A stretch of DNA of 64,000 bases. Origin: Janthinobacterium sp. LM6 (GTDB taxonomy: Bacteria > Pseudomonadota > Gammaproteobacteria > Burkholderiales > Burkholderiaceae_D). The stretch lies in NCBI RefSeq assembly GCF_002002885.1, contig NZ_CP019510.1:5394001-5458000 (forward strand), given 5' to 3'. Both the position numbers and the translations under genes were made by a program. The notes beneath the pieces were generated by a model. That model was not told the DNA's origin. It did no database searches and worked only from the letters and a program-made list of their open reading frames with translations. Within the stretch, counting starts at the first letter, position 1, and every line of letters starts with the position of its first letter. Positions 36,371-43,303 of this stretch are shown here, in pieces.

Positions 36371-37869
36371 GCGATACCCCCCTGCAGGTGCTGACGCGGC
36401 CGTTCGCGATCGAGCCCGTCACCAATATCATGCTGCCCGATGGCATCTTCGACAATGCCATCTATGGCTTGCGCATCGCCGCCCACGTCACCAATATGTC
36501 CAGCAGCGCCCTGAACAATGTCACCGTGTACCTGGAAAGCGTGGGCGACCCCGGCATCGTGCCCGTGGCGCACACCTTCTTCTTTGCCAGCATCCCGGCC
36601 GGCGCGGCCATGCTGGTGATGTGGGATGCCGACTTCCAGCATGCCGCGCCCGGCAAGCGCCTGGTCAGCTTTGTCGCCAAGGCGGATGGCTACCTGCCGC
36701 ACCGCTCGATCCAGCAAATCTTCGTCTCGCAGACGCGCTTCGACAGCGCCACCAACACCTACACGTGCACGGTCGAGGAAGGCACCCTGGAACTGTCCAA
36801 GCCGCAAGGCCACCTGCCGGGCAAGCGCTGGGGCAGCACGGGTACGGATGGGAAGGAGTGCCGCTGCCCGCCCGGCCTGGGACCGATCGTGCCGACCGGC
36901 ATGACCCTCGTCTGGACGCCGAACCCCGCCTACGCGGGCACGCATGGCGAGCTGCCGTTTTCCGACCCGTGGTGGAAGATCCTCGCCATCATCATCGCCA
37001 TCATCGCCGCGCTGGTGGCCATCATTTCAGCCGCCCTCGGTTCCGGCAAGGCCAGCTTCAGCGTGGGCGGCACGTTCGAGGAAACCGATCCCAGCGTCGA
37101 CTGCTGCTCGCTGGAAGGAGCCGGCTCGGGCCAGCCCGAATTCACGGTGGCGGGCGTGGCCTCGGCCATCGCCTCGGGCGCCATCGCCGTCGCCTGCTCC
37201 GATATTGCCGACCCGTTCTGGCGTGGCCAGGAAGCAACACCACCGGCCGCCGGCGAACTGACCCTGGCCGAAAGAGTGGTGGCGAAATGGGTGTTGCCGG
37301 AAGCGCCGAACGCGGGCCTGCCCTACACGGCAGACATCAGTTGGCAGTACGAGCGCTTCACCACGGGCGCCACCTACCAGCATGCCGTGAGCGAAACGCA
37401 GGTCAACATTCACCTGGCGGGGCCCGTGGAAACGGATACGCCCGCCGTCGTGCAAGCCTACGAACCGCTGTGGCTGCGCGCCAGCTTCAAGCGCGACAAT
37501 GGCAATGTCTTCCGCGGCACGGAGCTGTATGCCTTCGTGCTGTTCCAGGCGCCGCAGGGACTGTATTTCGTCGAATCGCTGACCGACGACGGCCTGGGAT
37601 TCGATCCGGGCGCCAACGACGGCGTCTATGCAGGCAGCCTGGACTTGAAGCGGGCTTACCGCACCCTGCTGCAATATGATCAAAAGGTCTACGGCACCTG
37701 GCGCGTCTTCGTCTTCGCCCAGGACGTCAACCTGACCAAGCCCGGCACGCCACCCGAAATCGCCGCCCAGCACATCGGCGGCATGTTCGTCGCCAGCGCC
37801 ATCGAAATCACCTTCGACGACACCCTGCCCTGCCCACTCAAGGCGCAGGCGAATATCGTGGTGGTGTAG
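36367..37869 (+). CDS. Uncharacterised 500-aa protein with Ig-like domains and a mid-protein TM segment
   Basis: I do not recognise a specific family. Residues 10-125 form an Ig/CARDB-like beta domain (YGLRIAAHVTNMSSSALNNV, LPHRSIQQIFVSQTRFD). A Cys-x-Cys lies at 165-167. A strong hydrophobic helix spans about 203-224 (WWKILAIIIAIIAALVAII). Residues 230-285 hold a CC pair (246-247) and a second moderately hydrophobic stretch. The C-terminal part (320-500) is another beta domain with the segment DDGLGFDPGANDGVYAG. There is no N-terminal signal peptide, so the central helix may be the membrane anchor or a membrane-insertion element. It is translationally coupled to the 35495-36370 gene. Confidence 0.72.
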   Translation: MSDTPLQVLTRPFAIEPVTNIMLPDGIFDNAIYGLRIAAHVTNMSSSALNNVTVYLESVGDPGIVPVAHTFFFASIPAGAAMLVMWDADFQHAAPGKRLVSFVAKADGYLPHRSIQQIFVSQTRFDSATNTYTCTVEEGTLELSKPQGHLPGKRWGSTGTDGKECRCPPGLGPIVPTGMTLVWTPNPAYAGTHGELPFSDPWWKILAIIIAIIAALVAIISAALGSGKASFSVGGTFEETDPSVDCCSLEGAGSGQPEFTVAGVASAIASGAIAVACSDIADPFWRGQEATPPAAGELTLAERVVAKWVLPEAPNAGLPYTADISWQYERFTTGATYQHAVSETQVNIHLAGPVETDTPAVVQAYEPLWLRASFKRDNGNVFRGTELYAFVLFQAPQGLYFVESLTDDGLGFDPGANDGVYAGSLDLKRAYRTLLQYDQKVYGTWRVFVFAQDVNLTKPGTPPEIAAQHIGGMFVASAIEITFDDTLPCPLKAQANIVVV

Positions 37870-38060
37870 TGATAAGCGAGCTAGGGCTTAGGTCGCGTAG
37901 GGCGGATTAGCGCCAGCAGCGCCATTGGATACTCATGCGCGCAGACCAGGAGCCGCTGAGAAAATGCCCAGGGCCAGGTGCCGCCCCGAAGACAGTACTT
38001 CAGTACAGTGAGGTAAATGCAGGGCAGGCAACAACGCCCAGGGCGTTGTATCAGCCGCTC
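37870..38060. repeat. Intergenic region with 9-bp palindrome; possible decayed repeat
   Basis: ACAACGCCC-A-GGGCGTTGT (38031-38049) is a perfect palindrome 11 bp before the end of the convergent gene. A GTAC-TTCA-GTAC short inverted repeat lies near 37995-38006, and GTAGGGCGGATTAGCG at 37898-37913 resembles common intergenic repeats of related genomes (inference). No T-runs follow, so it is not a standard terminator. Confidence 0.4.
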
Positions 38061-38507
38061 TTAAACTTTAACGCTTTCAGGTTTCGCTATCACCGTGCGC
38101 GGAATGATATCCGTTGCCGGGCAAGTCTCCATCGCATCCGAATACGCGAGCCAGCGCTGCAGGCTTTCCATGCGGCGGATGGTGATGCCCTTGCCATTGA
38201 TATAACCGATCTGCTCGAAATTGGCGGGGCTGGTGGTCAGTTTCGACACGGTGGGCGCATTGTCGACCAGCCGGTCGTAGGCCTTGCGCGCCTTGTGTTC
38301 CCACTTGGCCAGCACGGGATCGTCAAAGCGGTTGCTTTCAAAATACACGGTGATGGTACGGTCGTGGTTGGCAAAGCCGACGATGGCCGCACCCTTGCGT
38401 ATGGTCAACAGGACATCTTCCTTGACGCCCGTGACGGGAACGAAGACGGCGGCACGCCCATCCGTATCCGGCCGCTCCATGGGAATATCTTGTCCGATTA
38501 TGCTCAT
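38061..38507 (-). CDS. Hypothetical protein, 148 aa
   Basis: I do not recognise the family. The protein is soluble, without signal peptide or TM helix. It has a predicted alpha/beta start (AAVFVPVTGVKEDVLLTIRKGAAIVGF), one WEHKARKAYDRLV helix and a C-terminal region with ETCPATDIIPRTVIAKPE. ATG 38507 is preceded by GAAG; a GTG lies one codon upstream. It is convergent with the CARDB-like operon and has no obvious functional partner. Confidence 0.6.
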   Translation of the reverse strand: MSIIGQDIPMERPDTDGRAAVFVPVTGVKEDVLLTIRKGAAIVGFANHDRTITVYFESNRFDDPVLAKWEHKARKAYDRLVDNAPTVSKLTTSPANFEQIGYINGKGITIRRMESLQRWLAYSDAMETCPATDIIPRTVIAKPESVKV

Positions 38508-38785
38508 CACTTCACACTCTTCATCATCGCCTGTTGGCTTGTTGTCCCTGCATCACTGGAAGCGAGCCGCCGTGCGCATGCGTGCGTTTGCCGCTGCGCC
38601 GGGCCACTCCCAGGCTCGCTGCCATGCCCTGCAATACCATTTATCAAATAATACATTGCCGGAAAGCACTACACAAGTAATCAGGGGCGCGGCAACCGCC
38701 TGCCCTCCGCCGGATGGGGAATGGTGTGGCCAGTGGCAATCACCTTATAATGCTGCGATTACTTCACGTCCCCCACCTCCGCACC

Positions 38786-39856
38786 ATGACGCTTCCCGAG
38801 AATGACACCAGCCGGCTCGACGCCATCAGCGCCGCCGCCACCGAAGTGGCCGCACAAAACGTGGCCGACCTGCTGGCCATGGCCATCTGCCACCGGCCAG
38901 ACGAACCGGCCCTGATCGTCTGCGACAAGCGCAGCTGGCTCAATGTCGTGCTGACGGAAGCGTATCGCCAGGGCTTGCCGGACGCCGCCTTCATCGATTT
39001 CGACGAAGTCACGCCCGATGCCGTGCTGGCCGCGTTTGCCGAACTGCCGGCCGGCAGCCTCGTCGTGCTGATTCAGTCGACCAGCTTCCGTCTGGAAGCG
39101 TTCCGCATCCGCATCGAGCTGTTCAAGCGGGGCTTGAAAGTGATCGAGCACGTGCACCTGTCGCGCATGCCCGGCGTGCAGGGCTTGCACTACATCGCCT
39201 CACTGGCCTACGACCCCGCCTACTATCGCGGCGTGGGCCATGCGCTCAAGGCGCGCATCGACGGCGCCCGCCACGGCATGGTCGACAGCGGCGGCGAGCA
39301 GCTGGTCTTCGCTTCGCCGTTCGAATCGGCCAAGCTCAATATCGGCGACTACAGCGGCATGAACAATATCGGCGGCCAGTTCCCCCTGGGCGAAGTGTTT
39401 ACGGAGGCGCAGGACCTGGAAGCGGTCAATGGCCGCGTGCGCATCTTTGTTTTCGGCGACACGCACTTCATGGTCAACCGCCCCGACACGCCGATCACCC
39501 TGATCATCGAGAAGGGGCGCGTGACGGGCACGGAAAACGCCACGCCGGAATTTACCGCCATGCTGGAAATCATCCGCGCGCACGAAGGCGAAGTGTGGGT
39601 GCGCGAACTGGGCTTCGGCATGAACCGCGCCTTTTCACGCGAACAGCTGGTCAACGACATCGGCACGTATGAGCGCATGTGCGGCATCCATCTGTCGCTG
39701 GGCGCCAAGCACGGCGTCTATACAAAACCCCAGTTCAAGCGCAAGGATGCGCGCTACCACGTCGACATCTTCGCCGTCACCGAAGCCGTCTACCTGGACG
39801 ACGAGCGCGTGTACGCGGATGGCGCGTGGACGGTGGAACCCGTCGCACTCAATTGA
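38786..39856 (+). CDS. M29-like metallo-aminopeptidase family protein
   Basis: This 356-aa protein matches the M29 aminopeptidase fold in its C-terminal half. The metal-ligand positions are present in order: Glu203 (PLGEVFTE), Glu274 (RELGFGMNR), His302 (GIHLSLGAKHG) and the His-x-Asp pair His325/Asp327 (YHVDIFAV). The N-terminal half (30-170) has an alpha/beta region as in AmpS-type enzymes. Residue 309, where AmpS has Tyr, is His. The ATG at 38786 was preferred because a TATAAT at 38746-38751 would place earlier in-frame ATGs (38714, 38750) outside the mRNA. Peptidase activity is likely but unproven; the NicX-type dioxygenase branch of the fold is an alternative. Confidence 0.75.
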   Translation: MTLPENDTSRLDAISAAATEVAAQNVADLLAMAICHRPDEPALIVCDKRSWLNVVLTEAYRQGLPDAAFIDFDEVTPDAVLAAFAELPAGSLVVLIQSTSFRLEAFRIRIELFKRGLKVIEHVHLSRMPGVQGLHYIASLAYDPAYYRGVGHALKARIDGARHGMVDSGGEQLVFASPFESAKLNIGDYSGMNNIGGQFPLGEVFTEAQDLEAVNGRVRIFVFGDTHFMVNRPDTPITLIIEKGRVTGTENATPEFTAMLEIIRAHEGEVWVRELGFGMNRAFSREQLVNDIGTYERMCGIHLSLGAKHGVYTKPQFKRKDARYHVDIFAVTEAVYLDDERVYADGAWTVEPVALN

Positions 39857-39870
39857 ACCTTCGCTGAACC

Positions 39871-40830
39871 TCAGCTGAAAAATCCGGCCGCTGCCAGCTC
39901 GCGGTCCCAGGGCGGCACGGGCTGGTATTCGGCCACCAGGAAATCGATCAGCGCGCGCACCTTGGGCGACGGCTGGCGGCTGGCCGGATACAGGGCGCTC
40001 AAGTGGTTCAGGGGCAGCTCCCAGGCGGACAGCACGGGCACCAGGCTGCCATCGAGCAGGTTGCGCCAGGCGAGGAAGGTGGTGCTGTAGACGATGCCGA
40101 GTCCCCGCTGCGCCGCCTGGTGCAGCACCAGGCCATTGTTCGCCGTAAAACCCGCCTGAACGCGCACGCTCACCGCCTCCTGCTGGTCTCCTTCCCGACG
40201 CTGGAAATGCCAGTTCGTGCCATCCGTCAGGTGGCTGAAATGCAGGCACTGGTGCTGCAATAGCTCTTGCGGCGTCTGCGGCACGCCCCATTGCGCCAGG
40301 TAGGCGGGACTGGCGCACAGCACGGCGCGGCACGGCGCCAGCGGACGCATGGCCAGCGCGCTGCTGTCCGGGATGCCGCCCACGCGGATGGTCAAGTCAA
40401 AGCCGTGGCGTATCGGGTCGAGCAGCGCATCGTCGACAAACAACTCGGCCTGCACCTGCGGGTGCAGCAAACTGAAACGGGCGACGGCGTCGGCCAGCCA
40501 CGCGCTGCCGAAACTCGATGGTGCCTGGATGCGCAGCGGCCCGGCCAGCTCCGCCCCGGCTCCCGCCTGCGCCACGTGCGCCACCATGCGCGCCGCTTCC
40601 TGCGCCTGGCTGACGGTGGCCATGCACGGCGCCAGGTAAGCGCGGCCCGCGTCCGTCAGGCTCACTTCGCGCGTGGAGCGGTGCAGCAGGCGCGCATGCA
40701 GGCGCTCTTCCAGCTGCATGATGGTCTTGCTGACCATGGCGCGCGTCAGTCCCAGGCGCTGCCCGGCCACCGTAAAGCTGCGCTGGCGCGCCACTTCGAC
40801 AAAGATTTCCATCGCTTTTAGTTGATCCAT
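39871..40830 (-). CDS. LysR-family transcriptional regulator
   Basis: This 319-aa regulator has an N-terminal winged helix-turn-helix (residues 1-60; FVEVARQRSFTVAGQRLGL) and a periplasmic-binding-protein-like effector domain (about 95-300). It belongs to the group lacking further domains. It is divergent from the PhyH dioxygenase gene, and overlapping inverted repeats (40831-40860) sit directly against its start codon. It therefore probably represses itself and controls the dioxygenase/TIM-barrel pair. The effector is unknown. Confidence 0.92.
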   Translation of the reverse strand: MDQLKAMEIFVEVARQRSFTVAGQRLGLTRAMVSKTIMQLEERLHARLLHRSTREVSLTDAGRAYLAPCMATVSQAQEAARMVAHVAQAGAGAELAGPLRIQAPSSFGSAWLADAVARFSLLHPQVQAELFVDDALLDPIRHGFDLTIRVGGIPDSSALAMRPLAPCRAVLCASPAYLAQWGVPQTPQELLQHQCLHFSHLTDGTNWHFQRREGDQQEAVSVRVQAGFTANNGLVLHQAAQRGLGIVYSTTFLAWRNLLDGSLVPVLSAWELPLNHLSALYPASRQPSPKVRALIDFLVAEYQPVPPWDRELAAAGFFS

Positions 40831-40860
40831 GTCAAAGATTGTCTTCGCTTTGACGACAAT
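40831..40860. promoter_or_regulatory. Overlapping inverted repeats: probable LysR operator
   Basis: GTCAAAG-N10-CTTTGAC (40831-40854) and ATTGTC-N11-GACAAT (40838-40860) are two perfect inverted repeats sharing sequence. They start at the base next to the LysR ATG and end 79 bp before the PhyH ATG. The second has the T-N11-A spacing of LysR boxes. Confidence 0.7.
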
Positions 40861-40939
40861 CTGTCAACCGCAGGGCGATTGTTTGCCGCCCTCGCCCATC
40901 CTACAATGGCGCTTTCCATTGACCTCCGGAGCCGCCGCC

Positions 40940-41779
40940 ATGCTAACGATCGAACAACAAGAACAATACCAACGCGACGGCTATATCATCCTGCCCGATT
41001 TCAAGGGAGCGGACGAAATCGCCGCCCTGCGCGCGCGCGCCGAGCAGATTGTCAACGAATTCGATCCCAGCGTCAGCCAGTCGATCTTCACCACGCGCGA
41101 CCAGGCGAAGAACACCAACGATTATTTCCTCGCCTCCGACAACACCATCCGCTGCTTTTTCGAGGAAGAGGCGTTCGGCGCGGACGGCCAGTTAAAGCAG
41201 GCCAAATCCCTGTCGATCAACAAGATCGGTCACGCCATGCATGACCTGGACCCCGTCTTCCGCAGCTTTTCGGCCGACCCGAAACTGGCCGCAGTGGCGC
41301 GCGACCTAGGCCTGGCAGACGCGCAGGTATGGCAATCGATGTATATCTTCAAGCAGCCCGGCATCGGCGGCGAAGTGCGCTGGCACCAGGACGCCACGTA
41401 TTTCGAGACCACGCCGATCAGCGTGACCACGTTCTGGTTCGCGCTGGAAGACGCCACCCTGGACAACGGCTGCCTGTGGGCGGAACCGGGCGGCCACCGC
41501 GGCCCGCTGCGCGAACGCTTCATCCGCAATGGCGACGCCGTGCGCGTGGAAAAACTCGACGCCACGCCATGGCCCGACGACAGCACGGCCGTGCCGCTCG
41601 AAGTCAAGGCCGGCGCCCTCGTCTGCTTCCACGGCTTGCTGCCCCATTACAGCGCGCCGAACCGCTCGCCCATCTCGCGCCACGCCTACACCTTGCACGC
41701 CACGGACGGCCAGACGGAATACGCGGCCCACAACTGGATCCAGCGCGACGCGTCCTTCCCCGTGCGGGGCTTCGTCTGA
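40940..41779 (+). CDS. Phytanoyl-CoA dioxygenase (PhyH) family protein
   Basis: This 279-aa non-heme Fe(II)/2-oxoglutarate dioxygenase has the iron triad His149-x-Asp151 (WHQDATYF) and His236 (LLPHYSAPN), with Arg247 (SRHAY) placed to bind 2-oxoglutarate. It should hydroxylate a small organic substrate in the cytoplasm. The ATG at 40940 was chosen for the conserved MLTIEQQEQYQRDGYIILPD start. It overlaps the downstream TIM-barrel gene by one base and is divergent from a LysR regulator. The substrate is unknown. Confidence 0.9.
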   Translation: MLTIEQQEQYQRDGYIILPDFKGADEIAALRARAEQIVNEFDPSVSQSIFTTRDQAKNTNDYFLASDNTIRCFFEEEAFGADGQLKQAKSLSINKIGHAMHDLDPVFRSFSADPKLAAVARDLGLADAQVWQSMYIFKQPGIGGEVRWHQDATYFETTPISVTTFWFALEDATLDNGCLWAEPGGHRGPLRERFIRNGDAVRVEKLDATPWPDDSTAVPLEVKAGALVCFHGLLPHYSAPNRSPISRHAYTLHATDGQTEYAAHNWIQRDASFPVRGFV

Positions 41780-42597
41780 TGCGCATCGACGTCTTCGCCG
41801 CCCACTGGGGCAATAACGAGCTGCCGCCCGACGTCTTCATCGACAGGGTAGCGGCGGCCGGCTTCGACGGCATCGAAATGTCGCTGCCGCTGGACGCCGC
41901 CCTGCGCGAGGAGTGGACAGACCGCATCGCCAAGGCGGGACTGCAACTGATCGCCGCGCAGTGGGAAACCGTGTTCCACAGCGACTTCGATCTGCACCGC
42001 GCCGCCCTGGCCGAACTGCTGGAAAACGCCTGCCTGGCGCGCCCCGTGCTGGTCAACACGCATACGGGCAAGGATTTCTATACGCCGGCGCAAAATGCGC
42101 AGCTGCTCGACCTGGCCGCCGCCATCTCGGCAAAGCACGGCGTGCCCATCGTGCATGAAATCCACCGCAGCCGCTTTTCCGGCCACCCGATGCTGCTGCT
42201 GCCGTATCTGCAGCAGTATCCCGAGCTGCCATTGACGGCCGACCTGTCGCACTGGTGCTGCGCCTGCGAATCGCTGCTGGAAGACCAGCCGCAAACCCTG
42301 GCGCAGGTGCTGCCGCTGGTGCGCCACGTGCATGCGCGCATCGGCCATGCGCAAGGGCCGCAGGTAGCCGACTTCCGCGCGCCGGAAGCGAAACCGGCAC
42401 TCGACGCCCACCTGGCCTGGTGGGATGCCATCGTCGCCCTGCGCCGCGCGGCCGGCGCCGAACGCATGACGTTCACGCCGGAATTCGGCCCCGCGCCGTA
42501 CACGCAAACGCTGCCCTGGACGCAACAGCCCGTGAGCGACGCGTGGGAACAGAACGTCGCCATGCTGCAACTGCTGCGCCAGCGCTACGCCGGCTAG
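41779..42597 (+). CDS. Sugar phosphate isomerase/epimerase-like TIM-barrel protein
   Basis: This 272-aa protein matches the AP-endonuclease-2-like/xylose-isomerase TIM-barrel family: FDGIEMSLP strand, the VNTHTGKDFYT segment, the HEIHRSRFSG segment with metal-binding-type Glu and His, LTADLSHWCC, HVHARIGH and the C-terminal FTPEFGPAPYT. It may isomerise or epimerise the product of the PhyH enzyme, to which it is coupled (TGATG). No sugar preference can be read from the sequence. Confidence 0.82.
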   Translation: MRIDVFAAHWGNNELPPDVFIDRVAAAGFDGIEMSLPLDAALREEWTDRIAKAGLQLIAAQWETVFHSDFDLHRAALAELLENACLARPVLVNTHTGKDFYTPAQNAQLLDLAAAISAKHGVPIVHEIHRSRFSGHPMLLLPYLQQYPELPLTADLSHWCCACESLLEDQPQTLAQVLPLVRHVHARIGHAQGPQVADFRAPEAKPALDAHLAWWDAIVALRRAAGAERMTFTPEFGPAPYTQTLPWTQQPVSDAWEQNVAMLQLLRQRYAG

Positions 42598-42610
42598 GCG
42601 TCCGCGTCCC

Positions 42611-42636
42611 GGCGCCGGATCGCCAGGTCCGGCGCC
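42611..42636 (+). terminator. 9-bp GC-rich hairpin after the TIM-barrel gene
   Basis: GGCGCCGGA (42611-42619) pairs with 42628-42636 around an 8-nt loop, 13 nt after the stop codon. No T-run follows; the next gene's -35 starts 5 nt later. Confidence 0.4.
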
Positions 42637-42641
42637 GCGCA

Positions 42642-42670
42642 TTGCAATTAGGTAGTGCGCTATATATACT
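42642..42670 (+). promoter_or_regulatory. Sigma-70 promoter of the OhrR-like gene, giving a leaderless mRNA
   Basis: TTGCAA (42642-42647) and TATACT (42665-42670) are 17 bp apart. The -10 ends 6 bp before the ATG, so transcription should start at or next to the first codon. A GCGCA/TGCGC pair (42637-42641, 42656-42660) flanks the -35 and may be part of an operator. Confidence 0.6.
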
Positions 42671-42676
42671 GTCCCC

Positions 42677-43138
42677 ATGGATACCATCACCGCCCCCAAT
42701 CCCTTGCACCAGGTGCCGCGCCTGGACAGCCAGCTGTGCTTTGCGCTGTACTCGACTTCGCTTGCCATGAACAAGCTGTACCGCAAGCTCCTGCGCAAAC
42801 TCGGTCTCACCTATTCGCAATACCTGGTGATGATGGTGTTGTGGGAGCGCGACGGCTTGACGGTGTCGGAAGTGGGCGAGCGCCTGTTCCTCGACTCGGC
42901 CACCCTGACGCCCCTGCTCAAGCGCATGGAGCAATCGGGCCTGTTGACGCGCACGCGCGCCGCCAGCGACGAACGGCAAGTCATCATTTCCCTCACGGAA
43001 CAGGGCGACCAGCTGCGCCACGCAGCGGCCTTGCTGCCCGAAGCCATCCTGACGGCCAGCCACTGCAGCGTGGAACAGGTTGTGGACATGAAACAACAGC
43101 TGAACCAATTGCGCGACAGCCTGATGAAAAGTGAGTAA
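42677..43138 (+). CDS. MarR-family regulator, OhrR-like organic peroxide sensor
   Basis: This 153-aa winged-helix regulator closely follows the OhrR pattern: [20 protein letters not shown] with the peroxide-sensing Cys21, [30 protein letters not shown] (helix-turn-helix) and the wing [16 protein letters not shown]. Oxidation of Cys21 by organic hydroperoxides should release it from DNA. No ohr peroxidase gene is adjacent, so its target is elsewhere or it has another role. There is no Shine-Dalgarno sequence, and the promoter sits so close that the mRNA is probably leaderless. Confidence 0.88.
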   Translation: MDTITAPNPLHQVPRLDSQLCFALYSTSLAMNKLYRKLLRKLGLTYSQYLVMMVLWERDGLTVSEVGERLFLDSATLTPLLKRMEQSGLLTRTRAASDERQVIISLTEQGDQLRHAAALLPEAILTASHCSVEQVVDMKQQLNQLRDSLMKSE

Positions 43139-43303
43139 AGGCGCCGCTTTTCCGAGCAAAATCAGGTAAAGCATCCCTCTGACAGCGCCAGGCAAAAGCT
43201 GGCGCGAAATCCGCCTTTCTTTATTACAAATCGATACATGGATGGCCCCGCCCTGCGTATAGAATAGTTGCCACTATTTCCTTACAACAACATCAGGGTG
43301 AAT

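Noticed and set aside
38031..38055. Integron attC-like site
   Set aside because: The core GTTRRRY rule fails (GTTGTAT), and no integrase or cassette structure is nearby.
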